64,000 nucleotides of DNA from Actinomadura cremea (GTDB lineage Bacteria; Actinomycetota; Actinomycetes; Streptosporangiales; Streptosporangiaceae), in contig NZ_BMRF01000006.1 of assembly GCF_014648495.1 (NCBI RefSeq), forward strand, positions 62,001 to 126,000, written 5' to 3'. Every line of letters starts with the position of its first letter. The first letter of the stretch is position 1. A model generated the notes under the pieces. The model was not told the origin of the DNA. It ran no database searches and saw only the letters and a program-made list of their open reading frames with translations. Below are positions 9,086 to 18,579 of the stretch, piece by piece. Position numbers and translations under genes: made by a program.

Positions 9086-10362
9086 AGGCCCTGCAGGGCC
9101 GGTGGGTCGCCGTGCGCGGCGCGCCAGGCCGCCAGGTGGCGGGCGGCGGCGTCGCGGGCGAGGGCCAGGGCGCCGGACGGGACGGGTTCGTCCAGCCAGG
9201 GCCGGAGGGTGCCGGCCATCCCCGCGACGAAGCGTTCGCCGTCGGGGGTGAGGCCGCCGGAGGCGGTGAGGGTGCGCAGGATCAGGTCCGTGGCGGTGCG
9301 CCAGCGGGCGAAGTCGGCGTGGGCGCGGACGGCCGGTTCGCCGGTCTCGTGGTGGCGCTGGGTGCGCCAGAACGCGGCGATGCCGAGGTGCGCGTAGGCG
9401 CCCTGGAGCAGGCCGGGGACGGGACGCGGGTCGGTGCGCCACGGCGCGTAGTAGCGGGTGCCGTCGTCGGGGCGCGTCAGGGGGACGACGTCGAGCAGGC
9501 CGGTGAGCTTGGTGTGCTGGACCTCGTGGGCGAGGGTGACGGCGAGGAAGAGCGCGTCGGGCGGTGTCGAGAGGCCGATGTTGCCGAAGGCGTGCTTGGG
9601 GGTGGCGCTCGACTGGCCGTGGTCCGGGGGGACGAGCGGGGTGAGGACGGACGCGGCGGTGGTCTCCTCGGCCGCGACCCGGTGGTGGGCCGCCAGGATA
9701 CGCCGGGCCTCGACGAGCGTCTCGCGCCAGTGGGCGAGCTCGGCGGGGGTGAGGCGCCGCGGCAGGGTGGTGCCGCCGGGCATCCGGTCGGGGTCGTGGT
9801 CGTCGAGGAGCAGGCCCCCGGGGAGGCGGCGGACGGCCTGCCAGCCGGGGGCGTCCTCGTGCGGGTCGGACGGGACGCGGACCGTGCCGTCCCGCGTGCC
9901 GATCGAGGCGCCCGCGGCGTCCACCCGGACGAGCGCGGCGTCCGGCATCGGGGCGCGGCCCAGCGACGGCAGGACGATCGCCCCGTCGCGGGCGGGGACC
10001 TCGATCGCGCAGGGGTGCCCGGCGCGGATCGCGGCGGCCGCGGCGAGGGCGGCGAACTCGTCCGGGTCGGCCGTGCCCTGCTCCCGTCCGGCGAGGACGA
10101 GGAGGGTGCGGCGGGCCCATTCGCCGACGGTCGGGTAGCGCAGGACGGTCTCGACGGCGTGCGGGTTCTCGTCCTGGATGCGTGCGAGCAGGTCGTAGGC
10201 GTGGCGGGCGCGGGGGCCGCCGGCGTCGCGGACGCCGCGCAGGAGGAGCAGGCGTTTGCTGTACTGGGCCCGGCCGAGCAGCTCGACAGCTTCGGCGCCG
10301 CCGCCTCCCGCCGCGAGGGCGAGGAAGATCTCCTCGGGGATCTCGTGCCGGGTGAGGATCAT
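9082..10362 (-). CDS. HExxH-motif peptide-modifying enzyme (aKG-HExxH peptide beta-hydroxylase family)
   Basis: 426 residues from the ATG at 10362, which overlaps the fxsB stop (ATGA); longer readings run back through fxsB in the wrong frame. The signature HEVQH lies at 279-283 in a hydrophobic helix (LAVTLAHEVQHTK), within a mostly helical protein. Members of this family (HEXXH motif-containing putative peptide modification proteins) are encoded beside radical SAM RiPP maturases. Some have been shown to be alpha-ketoglutarate-dependent peptide beta-hydroxylases rather than proteases. The FDS core of the neighbouring precursor offers Phe, Asp and Ser as possible sites. Whether this protein hydroxylates or cleaves cannot be decided from sequence. 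Confidence 0.83.
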   Translation of the reverse strand: MILTRHEIPEEIFLALAAGGGGAEAVELLGRAQYSKRLLLLRGVRDAGGPRARHAYDLLARIQDENPHAVETVLRYPTVGEWARRTLLVLAGREQGTADPDEFAALAAAAAIRAGHPCAIEVPARDGAIVLPSLGRAPMPDAALVRVDAAGASIGTRDGTVRVPSDPHEDAPGWQAVRRLPGGLLLDDHDPDRMPGGTTLPRRLTPAELAHWRETLVEARRILAAHHRVAAEETTAASVLTPLVPPDHGQSSATPKHAFGNIGLSTPPDALFLAVTLAHEVQHTKLTGLLDVVPLTRPDDGTRYYAPWRTDPRPVPGLLQGAYAHLGIAAFWRTQRHHETGEPAVRAHADFARWRTATDLILRTLTASGGLTPDGERFVAGMAGTLRPWLDEPVPSGALALARDAAARHLAAWRAAHGDPPALQGL

Positions 10363-11576
10363 GTGGCCCTCCGCTTGATGTCTTCCACGTCGCGGGCGAC
10401 GACGTTCCGGATGTGGGTGATGAGCCGGAAGAGGTCGCGGGAGTAGACGGAGGGGTTCGCGAAGCCGGTCCCGGACCGGTAGCGGTGCGCGTAGAGGCCG
10501 CCGCCGCAGACGCGGTGGACGGGGCAGGCGCGGCACTCGGCGGACAGGGCGCGGCGCCCGATCTGGCGGGCGGCGATCGCGGGGACCATGAGGGCCGCGT
10601 CGAACGGGTCGCGGCGGATGTGCAGGGACGTGTCGGCCGCCCCGTCGTACGCGGATTTGAGCGTGTCGACCTGTTCGATGCTCCCGTTCGTCTCGACGAC
10701 GGCGACCGCGACGGGGGAGAGGCCGATGGACTCGCTGTGCGAGGGACGGCCGAGGAGCAGCCGGATGATCTCGGAGAACAGCCGGACGCGGGTCTCCCGG
10801 ACGGGCGCGCGGTACCAGCGGTCGAAGACGGCGATCAGCCAGTCGGCGTACGGGGTGCCGTCGGCGGGGAGGCCGGGGGGCGGCTCCTCCCAGTTGCCGT
10901 GGGGGAGCAGGAAGTCCATGGTCGGGGGGCCGTGGGCGAGCAGCGCCGCGTAGGTGACCAGCGGGTCGTTGGCGAGGTCGATGGTGCAGAGCAGCCCGCT
11001 GAAGAGGTGCCGGTGGGCGGGCGCGGTGAGCCGTTGCAGACCCAGGGTGACGTCATGGTGGCTGCCGGAGCCGTTCTTGCGGAGCCGGTGCCGGTCGTGG
11101 CCTTTCTCGTCGCCGTCCAGGCTGACGCTGACGTGAACGCCGTGCTCGGCGAACAGTTCCAGGAAGGGCGGATCGAGCAGGACGCCATTCGTCTGCACAT
11201 GGAAACCGACGGAAACGTCCGGAGCGGCCGTCGAATGGATGGTTTTCAGCGCGTATCGGAGGTGTTCGAGACCGGCCAGCAACGGTTCGCCGCCGTGCAG
11301 GATGACCTCGACGCGGGGCAGGCCGTTGTCCCGCGCGTGCTGGGCGATCCGGGCGGCGACCTGGTCGATCGTGGTGCGGGACATCCGGCGGGGCTGGCGC
11401 CGCCAGCCCTGGTCGGCCATCTCGTACATGTAGCAGTAATCGCATGCCAGGTTGCAACGGCTGTGCATCTTCAGCACGAATTGCCGGAACGGCGTGGGGC
11501 GCCAACCTTCTTCCAGGAGAGTCTGGACGTTCAGCGCGGCGGGCCATTCGGTGTCCGGTGTCCCGCCCATCGTCAC
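10359..11576 (-). CDS. fxsB: FxsB-family radical SAM/SPASM cyclophane-forming peptide maturase
   Basis: About 405 residues. The radical SAM cluster motif is CNLACDYC (Cx3Cx2C; C39, C43, C46 counting from the ATG at 11570), followed by YMYEMADQGW and the HGGEPLL SAM-binding element. The C-terminal SPASM/twitch region has CRACPVHRVCGGG and ends in VYSRDLFRLI, characteristic of FxsB. The family forms a C-C bond between the Phe ring and the Ser beta-carbon of FxSxx precursors. The start is ambiguous: GGGAG lies nine bases before GTG 11576, with TTG 11585 and ATG 11570 as alternatives. The gene overlaps the HExxH gene by four bases. It is expected to act on the precursor at 6026-6223. Confidence 0.9.
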   Translation of the reverse strand: MTMGGTPDTEWPAALNVQTLLEEGWRPTPFRQFVLKMHSRCNLACDYCYMYEMADQGWRRQPRRMSRTTIDQVAARIAQHARDNGLPRVEVILHGGEPLLAGLEHLRYALKTIHSTAAPDVSVGFHVQTNGVLLDPPFLELFAEHGVHVSVSLDGDEKGHDRHRLRKNGSGSHHDVTLGLQRLTAPAHRHLFSGLLCTIDLANDPLVTYAALLAHGPPTMDFLLPHGNWEEPPPGLPADGTPYADWLIAVFDRWYRAPVRETRVRLFSEIIRLLLGRPSHSESIGLSPVAVAVVETNGSIEQVDTLKSAYDGAADTSLHIRRDPFDAALMVPAIAARQIGRRALSAECRACPVHRVCGGGLYAHRYRSGTGFANPSVYSRDLFRLITHIRNVVARDVEDIKRRAT

Positions 11577-11621
11577 GCTGATCAACTCCCGAAGCGAGAA
11601 AGCGGCTGCGCGTTACGATAA

Positions 11622-11635
11622 CCCGTGTATACGGG
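11622..11635. promoter_or_regulatory. Inverted repeat in front of fxsB
   Basis: CCCGTGTATACGGG has 5-base arms around GTAT. It lies about 45 bases upstream of the fxsB start in an AT-richer stretch that follows the hydrolase stop. It is a candidate operator or promoter element for the fxsB-HExxH pair. Confidence 0.3.
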
Positions 11636-11655
11636 CCTGTGCACGCGTGGAATTC

Positions 11656-12534
11656 TCACCTCGGGCCGCGTTCCGCCTGATTCCAGAAATCGATGAGGGC
11701 GCCGGCCGTGGTTTCGGGGGCCTCGACGGCGGGGGAGTGGGCCGCGGAGGGGATCACGACCCGGTCCGCGTCGAGGCGTTCCGCCATCGCCGACTGGGTT
11801 TCGGGCGGCCAGGCGTCGTCGTCCTCGCCGTACAGCACGAGCGTGCGCAGCCCGGTGTCCGCGCAGTGTTTGGCCAGTTCGTCGGTGCGGTCGGGGGCGG
11901 TGAGCAGTTCGCGGGCCATGCCGATGAGGCTCGCCTCGGACGTGCCGAGCATGCGGCCCCTGAGGAAGCCGACGATCTCCAGGGGGACGCCCTTGGCGAT
12001 CAGTTCGGGCTCCATGCTGATCTCCCAGATCACCTGCATGCCCAGTTCCGGGAGGGCGTCCCGCAGGGACGCGGCGCGGGTGCCGGTCGGGCCGGAAATG
12101 GCGGCGGGGCCGGACCCCATCAGCGTGTACGACGCGGGCCGGACCTCGTCGCCCAGCACGGACTCGCGGGTGACGAGCCCGCCGAACGAGTGCCCCACGA
12201 GGTGGACGGGCTCGGGGCCGAGGACGTCCAGCAGTGCGGTGACGTCCTCGCCGAGGGACGGGCAGCCGTATCCGGCGGGGTCGTCGGGCCCGTCGGTCTC
12301 GTACTGGCCGCGCAGGTCGATCGCGACGACGCGGCGGCCGGACGCGGCCAGCGGCTGCAGGACGGCGAGGAAGTCCTCCTTGCTGCCGGTGTAGCCGGGC
12401 ACCAGCAGGGCGGGACAGCGCTCGGACACCCCCGAACCCGGCAGGGCCTCCAGCGCGGCGAAGCGGCCGCGGGACGTCTCGATCGTCGTGCGGCTGACGC
12501 CGGTGGGCAGTTTCAGGAACCGGGGCGTACTCAC
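11656..12534 (-). CDS. Alpha/beta hydrolase
   Basis: 292 residues from GTG 12534. The fold is shown by the oxyanion-loop segment LLVPGYTGSKEDF, the nucleophile elbow GHSFGG near residue 120, a YGEDDDAWPPE acid region and a late AAHSPAVE carrying the likely catalytic His. This gives a Ser-Asp-His triad and a cytosolic serine hydrolase with no signal peptide. The substrate cannot be deduced. It lies upstream of fxsB on the same strand with a 79-base gap, so it may or may not share the promoter. It is divergent from the GDPD gene across 69 bases. Confidence 0.85.
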   Translation of the reverse strand: MSTPRFLKLPTGVSRTTIETSRGRFAALEALPGSGVSERCPALLVPGYTGSKEDFLAVLQPLAASGRRVVAIDLRGQYETDGPDDPAGYGCPSLGEDVTALLDVLGPEPVHLVGHSFGGLVTRESVLGDEVRPASYTLMGSGPAAISGPTGTRAASLRDALPELGMQVIWEISMEPELIAKGVPLEIVGFLRGRMLGTSEASLIGMARELLTAPDRTDELAKHCADTGLRTLVLYGEDDDAWPPETQSAMAERLDADRVVIPSAAHSPAVEAPETTAGALIDFWNQAERGPR

Positions 12535-12603
12535 GGGTCACCATCCTAAAAGGCCCCCGGGCCGGACCCGCCGCGACGGCCCCGCCCTGGTAACGTCCAC
12601 AGC

Positions 12604-13281
12604 GTGCAACCCAAGCCGGCCGTGTCCGCGCATCGGCGGGACGAGGCGGGGCTGGACGGCCTCCGGCAGGCGGCCGAGTCCGGCGCCGAGTACGTGGAGA
12701 TCGACATCCGCCGGACGGGCGACGGGCGGCTGGTCGTCCATCACGACGCGACGGTGGGCGGGCTCCCGCTGAAGCGGCTGACGTACGAGCGGGTGCAGGA
12801 GCTCTCGCCGCGGCCCGTGCCCCTCGTCGAGGACGCCATGGAGATCATCGCGGGGAAGGCGCGCGGCCATCTCGACCTCAAGGAGCGCGGCTGCGAGCAC
12901 GAGACGGTCGCGCTGGCGCTGGAGGCGTTCGGCCCGCAGTTCGTCGTCACGACCGGTGAGGTGTCCTCGCTGATCGAGATCAAGACACGGTTCCCGCAGG
13001 CCGTGACGGCGCTGTCGGTCGGGCGGAACCTCTGGGAACGGGGCGTCGCGCACGACTTCGCGCCGCTGCCGCTGATCCGCCGCGCGGGCGCCGACATGGT
13101 CGCGCTCAACCACCGGCTGGCGCGGGTCGGCGTGCTGCGCCAGTGCGCGCGCGCCGGTTTCCCCGCCATGATCTGGACGGTCAACGCCCGGCCGGTGATG
13201 CGCCGGTTCCTGGGTGACCCGCGGGTGGCCGTCCTGGTGACGGACCATCCCGCGAGGGCCCTGGCGCTGCGCGACGGCTGA
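12604..13281 (+). CDS. Glycerophosphodiester phosphodiesterase-family protein
   Basis: 225 residues of TIM-barrel GDPD sequence. SAHRRDE near residue 9 is the first active-site His-Arg, EIDIRRTGDGRLVVHHD carries the metal-binding Glu-x-Asp and second His, and HLDLKE carries a further metal-binding Glu. The common HRG is HRR here. The C-terminal strands (MIWTVN, VLVTDHP) match the family. Such enzymes hydrolyse glycerophosphodiesters to glycerol-3-phosphate and an alcohol. There is no signal peptide, so it is probably cytosolic. The chosen GTG leaves a short N-terminus that fits the barrel start. Confidence 0.88.
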   Translation: MQPKPAVSAHRRDEAGLDGLRQAAESGAEYVEIDIRRTGDGRLVVHHDATVGGLPLKRLTYERVQELSPRPVPLVEDAMEIIAGKARGHLDLKERGCEHETVALALEAFGPQFVVTTGEVSSLIEIKTRFPQAVTALSVGRNLWERGVAHDFAPLPLIRRAGADMVALNHRLARVGVLRQCARAGFPAMIWTVNARPVMRRFLGDPRVAVLVTDHPARALALRDG

Positions 13282-13354
13282 TCGACGGCGCGTCACACCG
13301 GCTTCCGCTCCACCGGTCCGGTGGAGCGTGCCGACTGCCGGCATCGACACCGAG

Positions 13355-13384
13355 GACCGCGAGGCAGGCGGGTGCCTCGCGGTC
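13355..13384. terminator. Bidirectional hairpin between GDPD and DEAD-box genes
   Basis: A perfect 12-base stem (GACCGCGAGGCA with its complement) and a 6-base loop lie between two convergent genes. There is no long T-run, as is common in high-GC actinobacteria. Confidence 0.7.
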
Positions 13385-13415
13385 GCCGATCGACCGGGGG
13401 CCGGACGGCCCCTGG

Positions 13416-14882
<1,467 letters not shown>

Positions 14883-15164
14883 GGCTTTCAGCCTCCAATA
14901 TGCGGGGTCCTCGCTCCCCGGTGCGGCGCGGCGCTGCACCCGTGTCGGCCGGCTGCCGACGGGCGGGACGGTCGCGGGCCCTGTCAACCGAAGACAGGAC
15001 GGGCCTCGGGCGGGCCGCACCGTCCGGGCGTGCCCGCCGGTCGCTTCCTGTGGCCGCGCGCTCGCGCGGGAGGGACCAGCCGTCAATCAAATTACTCGGC
15101 GACCGCAGTCAGGGGTCGAAAGCAGTCACTCGCTGTGGCTGCGTGCGGTCACACTCCGCGACGC
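14883..15164 (-). other. Long 5' leader of the DEAD-box helicase gene
   Basis: If transcription starts just after the -10 at 15165, the mRNA carries about 275 untranslated bases before the CTG start. An open frame continues upstream to 15086 but its predicted peptide is Pro/Arg-rich low complexity, unlike helicase N-termini. No gene is supported here. Long leaders on DEAD-box helicase mRNAs are known sites of autoregulation and cold response. Confidence 0.45.
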
Positions 15165-15194
15165 AGTGTACCGACCGTTAGCTGCATACACCAA
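15165..15194 (-). promoter_or_regulatory. Sigma-70-type promoter for the DEAD-box gene
   Basis: On the minus strand TTGGTG (15194-15189) and TACACT (15170-15165) are separated by 18 bases, in a locally AT-richer stretch. This resembles a housekeeping actinobacterial promoter directed at the helicase gene. Confidence 0.5.
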
Positions 15195-15306
15195 TAGCCG
15201 ATCTCCTCACCCAACACCGAGGATGCCGGAGGTATTCCCCGAGCCCCTGCCGGACGGGGCTGTGGGCCTGCGGATCGCGCTGCTCAAACCTTCGCCGACG
15301 GCCACT

Positions 15307-15331
15307 TCCGGACACTCCGCGCGTGTCCGGA
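15307..15331. terminator. Hairpin downstream of the DUF3107 gene
   Basis: TCCGGACAC pairs perfectly with GTGTCCGGA around a 7-base loop, about 115 bases past the DUF3107 stop and upstream of the helicase promoter. It would separate the two transcription units. Confidence 0.55.
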
Positions 15332-15445
15332 GGGGCCGGTGGTCCGCAGGGGTGCGGCCGGGGACGTCCCGAGCCGGGACGGCGCCGCCGCCCGCACGAT
15401 ACCCCGTGAGCGGCGCGTCCGTGCGGACGGGGGCCGGGCGCGAAG

Positions 15446-15670
15446 TCAGCTGCCGAAGCCGACGCTGCGCTGCTCGTCCTCGGCGATCTCGAGGTAGCCG
15501 ACGCTGCGGGCCGGGACGACGACGCGGCCGGCGCGGCGGTCCCGCAGGACGAGGACGCCGTTGTCCTTCGCGAGCGCGTCGGCGAGCGACTTCTGGATCT
15601 CGTCGGCGGACTGCGCCGTCTCGACCACGATCTCCTTGGGCACGGACTGCACGCCGATGCGAACCTGCAC
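15446..15670 (-). CDS. DUF3107 family protein (Rv3208A/TB9.4-like)
   Basis: A 74-residue protein beginning MQVRIGVQSVPKEIVVET and ending EDEQRSVGFGS, which matches the DUF3107 family throughout its short length. It is predicted to be a small cytosolic alpha/beta protein with a strand-rich N-terminus and a VLVLRDRRAG...VVVPA hairpin. The biochemical function is unknown. Its conserved position directly downstream of a TetR regulator, as in mycobacteria, supports the identification and suggests co-expression. Confidence 0.88.
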   Translation of the reverse strand: MQVRIGVQSVPKEIVVETAQSADEIQKSLADALAKDNGVLVLRDRRAGRVVVPARSVGYLEIAEDEQRSVGFGS

Positions 15671-15787
15671 GTGATGCTCCCGTCGTCTGAAGCGGCTCGC
15701 CGACCCCCGGCGGCCCCGTGTCCGATCGTCGCACGGAGGACGTCCTCCGCGCGGCCCGGGGCGGTCGCGCCCCGAGTGAAACCGGGA

Positions 15788-16411
15788 TCAGGTCGTCCGG
15801 GGGAAGCCGGAGATCCCGCGCCAGGCGAGCCGCGCGATGATCTTCTCGGCGGTGTCCTTGGGGATCGCCCGGTGCTGCGACAGCCAGTAGCGGGCGCTGA
15901 CCTCGGCCATGCCGACCAGGCCCATGCCGAGCAGGTGCGCCTCGTCGCGGGGGGCGTCGGTGTCCTCGGCGATGACCTGGGCGATCATCTCGGCGCACTG
16001 CTGGTTGGCGCGGTCGACGCGGGCCCGGACGGGCGCGACGTTGCGCAGGTCGGACTCGAAGACGAGCCGGTAGGCCTCGCCGTCGCCGGCGACGAAGTCG
16101 TAGAAGGCCCGCATGCTGGCCTGCACCCGCAGCTTGTTGTCCGTGGTGGACTCCAGCGCGTCGCGGACCGTCTTCACCAGGCCCTCGGCGTGCTCGTCGA
16201 GCAGCGCCAGGTAGAGCTCGAGCTTGCCCGGGAAGTGCTGGTACAGGACGGGCTTGCTGACGCCTGCGCGCTCGGCGATCTCGTCCATCGCCGCCGCGTG
16301 GTACCCCTGCGCGACGAACACCTCCTGGGCCGCGCCGAGGAGTTGCCTACGGCGCGCCATTCGCGGCAGTCGTGTGCCACGGGGGCGGGCGTCCGGGGTC
16401 GCGGTCACCAC
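15788..16411 (-). CDS. TetR/AcrR-family regulator (Rv3208-like)
   Basis: 207 residues. The N-terminal HTH of TetR type (AAMDEIAERAGVSKPVLYQHF, about residues 42-62) is followed by a helical ligand/dimerisation domain. GTRLPR before the HTH and HFPGKLELYLALLDEH after it agree closely with the Rv3208 group. GTG at 16411 or 16408 is the likely start. The regulator is followed by DUF3107 after 117 bases. Ligand and targets are unknown; autoregulation of the upstream region 16412-16523 is typical for the family. Confidence 0.88.
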   Translation of the reverse strand: MVTATPDARPRGTRLPRMARRRQLLGAAQEVFVAQGYHAAAMDEIAERAGVSKPVLYQHFPGKLELYLALLDEHAEGLVKTVRDALESTTDNKLRVQASMRAFYDFVAGDGEAYRLVFESDLRNVAPVRARVDRANQQCAEMIAQVIAEDTDAPRDEAHLLGMGLVGMAEVSARYWLSQHRAIPKDTAEKIIARLAWRGISGFPRTT

Positions 16412-16858
16412 ACTCTCCGATCACCGAATCAGTGCGACGGGTAAGGGTGTCCGTCGCAGGAGACAATCCCATCATCCTACGCGCCGGTAACCTCGCGGGT
16501 CACTAACAAAGCCGACGTCGTTACTACGCGCAGGTCAGTGTATTTCCGTTTCGGACCCCGGAGGCGCTCCGGCCGGCCTGCGCTCGCAGGGTTCGCTCCG
16601 GCCGCCCGGACGGGACGAGCGGCCCGCCCCGAGCACCCCCGTTCCCGCGCCGGCGAGACGGTTGCTCGGACGCGGCGGGCGGCCCGTGCCCGCCTGCGTC
16701 CGGTCCCGGCCGTCGGGGACGTGGGGGCGGTCGGTGCGCGCGTCGGTCGGGTCGTGCGTCGGCCCCGCCGGTCGGTCGGGGATTCGGCGAGCGGCTCGTC
16801 CCCGAGGCGCGTCCGGACCTGCCGGCGCCCGCGAACCGGTTGCGCCGGGTGGGGCGGG
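16412..16858. other. Intergenic region without a supported gene
   Basis: The first 110 bases (AT-richer, around 16450-16540) probably contain the TetR gene promoter. The remainder is extremely GC-rich. The one open frame on the minus strand (16524-16862) encodes an Arg/Pro/Gly-rich sequence with no domain character, so I do not annotate a gene. Confidence 0.45.
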
Positions 16859-17053
16859 TCAACGGTAGTCGTCCTCGTCGAAGGGGACTTCGCGGCTCTG
16901 CTCGGCGGTGTCGGCCTCGTCGGCGTCCATCGAGACGCGCGGGGCGGGGTCGGGACGGTCCGCGTCCTCGTCGAGGCCGGCGCGCTGCTCGGCGGCGTCC
17001 GCCTCCGGGGTGTCGTCGGGCACCTGCTGCGCCAGGTCGTCGGTCTCGCTCAT
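16859..17053 (-). CDS. Small acidic protein, translationally coupled
   Basis: 64 residues starting MSETDDLAQQVPDD and ending VPFDEDDYR. It is strongly acidic with no hydrophobic core, so it is probably disordered. AGGAGG stands eight bases before the ATG, and the ATG overlaps the stop of the flavoprotein stub (ATGA). I do not recognise a family function. Coupling to the neighbouring gene implies a joint role or simply polycistronic expression. Confidence 0.65.
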   Translation of the reverse strand: MSETDDLAQQVPDDTPEADAAEQRAGLDEDADRPDPAPRVSMDADEADTAEQSREVPFDEDDYR

Positions 17054-17574
17054 CGCGCTTCCTCCTCTGGTGTGGCGAGGCGTCCGGCCAGGTCGCGCAG
17101 GGGCGCCTCGAGGGACTCGCCGTACGTCGGGAACGCGTGCACGACGTCGGCGAGCAGGCTCGGCGGCGTCTCGGCGCGAATGGCCGGCGCGATCTCGCTC
17201 ATCCACTCCTCGGCGTGCAGTCCGGCCGCGGCGGCGCCGATCAGCAGGCCGCGGGAGCGGTCGGCGTACGGCTCCACCCGGCCGCGGTCGTCGGCTTCGA
17301 CCGCCGCACGGGCCGTTGCGGCGAGGTCGTACCCGGCGATCCGGAGGTCTATGCCGGGTTCGGCCGCCTGTCCCGGTGTGATCCCCACCGCGTACACCGT
17401 GTCGGTGGTGTAGACGACGCGGGGGATCGCGCGGTAGTCGGCTTCGCGGCGGCCCTCCAGGACGTTGGTGAGGACCACCTCCGCCTGGTAGCGGGCGGCG
17501 CGGGCGAGGCCGGCGGCGACGCGTTCCCCCGCGGTGCCCCCGCCCAGCACCACGGCGTCGTAGTGATGGTTCAA
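17050..17574 (-). CDS. Miniature pyridine nucleotide-disulfide oxidoreductase (internally deleted)
   Basis: 174 residues against about 450-480 for the family. Residues 1-25 carry the FAD-binding start (YDAVVLGGGTAGERVAAGLA). The sequence then jumps to the end of the FAD domain (YQAEVVLTNVLEG) and a full C-terminal dimerisation domain (RVVYTTDTVYAVGIT onward, with LIGAAAAGLHAEEW). The redox-active CxxxxC, the NAD(P)-binding domain and most of the FAD domain are absent. The frame is intact, codon use is normal, and it is coupled to the acidic small gene. It cannot be a working disulfide reductase; it may be a relic or a dimerisation partner. Start codon TTG 17574. Confidence 0.7.
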   Translation of the reverse strand: MNHHYDAVVLGGGTAGERVAAGLARAARYQAEVVLTNVLEGRREADYRAIPRVVYTTDTVYAVGITPGQAAEPGIDLRIAGYDLAATARAAVEADDRGRVEPYADRSRGLLIGAAAAGLHAEEWMSEIAPAIRAETPPSLLADVVHAFPTYGESLEAPLRDLAGRLATPEEEAR

Positions 17575-17673
17575 CTCCCCCGGTCCCTCCCCGTGTGGCG
17601 TCTCCCCCGCCTCATAGTGGCGGACGGGGATGCCGGAGCGTGCCGATTCCGCTACATAGGGCTTCCGGGATCG

Positions 17674-18579
17674 TCAGGGAAGGGCGGGGCGGTCCCCGGC
17701 CTGGAGGGGCTCGAGCAGGTCGCCGCGCTCGTCGATGCGGGCGAGGGCCTCGTCGGGCGTGTAGACGAGGTCGGCGGCGTCCTTGCAGGCGCCCAGTTCG
17801 TCCCAGGTGAGGGGCGTGGAGACGGTCGGGGCGTCCGCCGCGCGGAGGGAGTAGGGCGCGACGGTCGTCTTGGCGGGGTTGTTCTGGCTCCAGTCGACGA
17901 ACACCTTGCCCGTGCGCAGGCGCCTCTCCATCTTCGCCACGACGAGGTCGCCGTGCTCGCCGGCAAGCCGTTGGGCGGCGGCCTTCGCGTACTCGGACGT
18001 CCGTTCCGCCTGCGGGGGCTCCTTGATCGGGACGTACAGGTGCAGGCCCTTCTTGCCGCTGGTCTTGGGGTACGACTCCAGCCCGTCTTCTGCGAGCAGG
18101 TCACGGAGCATGACGGCGACCTCGCACGCTTCGACGATGGTGGCGGGCGGCCCTGGGTCGAGGTCGAAGACCAGGAGGTCGGGGGAGTGCACTTTGCCTC
18201 GCGGCCCGACCTTCCACTGGGGGATGTGCAGTTCCAGGGCTGCGAGGTTCGCGCACCAGACGAGCGTTGCCAGATCGTCGACGACGACGTAGTCGACCGT
18301 GTCTCGCCCCCTGGTGCTGCCGGGGCTCGGCACGGTCGCGGTCCGCACCCAGTCGGGGGTGTGGGAGGGAGCGTTCTTCTCGAAGAACTTGCCGCCGTCC
18401 ACGCCGTCGGGCCAGCGGATGCGGGTGGCGCAGCGGTCTTTCAGATGCGGCAGCATGACCGGCGCCACGCGCGCGTAGTAATCGATGACCTCGCCCTTGG
18501 TGAAATCGGGGTAGAGGTTCTTGTCGAGGTTGGAGAGGCTCAGGGTGCGTCCGTCGACCTCCGCCCTCTTACTGCTCAC
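17674..18579 (-). CDS. ligD (pol): LigD-type polymerase/primase domain protein (NHEJ)
   Basis: 301 residues. This is the archaeo-eukaryotic primase-like LigD polymerase fold: LDKNLYPDFTKGEVIDYY at the start, LLVFDLDPG carrying the catalytic DxD near residue 135, SGKKGLHLYVP, and VFVDWSQNN with the third acidic residue. It adds nucleotides or ribonucleotides at double-strand breaks during Ku-dependent end joining. The GTG overlaps the end of the ligase gene by 11 bases, so polymerase and ligase are separate, coupled polypeptides rather than one LigD. No phosphoesterase domain is encoded here. Confidence 0.92.
   Translation of the reverse strand: MSSKRAEVDGRTLSLSNLDKNLYPDFTKGEVIDYYARVAPVMLPHLKDRCATRIRWPDGVDGGKFFEKNAPSHTPDWVRTATVPSPGSTRGRDTVDYVVVDDLATLVWCANLAALELHIPQWKVGPRGKVHSPDLLVFDLDPGPPATIVEACEVAVMLRDLLAEDGLESYPKTSGKKGLHLYVPIKEPPQAERTSEYAKAAAQRLAGEHGDLVVAKMERRLRTGKVFVDWSQNNPAKTTVAPYSLRAADAPTVSTPLTWDELGACKDAADLVYTPDEALARIDERGDLLEPLQAGDRPALP

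Noticed and set aside
14883-15086. N-terminal extension of the DEAD-box helicase to GTG 15086
   Set aside because: The extra 68 residues are low complexity, homologues begin at TTFRELG, and a promoter with leader explains the region better.
16524-16862. 112-codon frame between the TetR gene and the acidic small protein
   Set aside because: Arg/Pro/Gly low complexity, no ribosome binding site of note, no domain; treated as intergenic.
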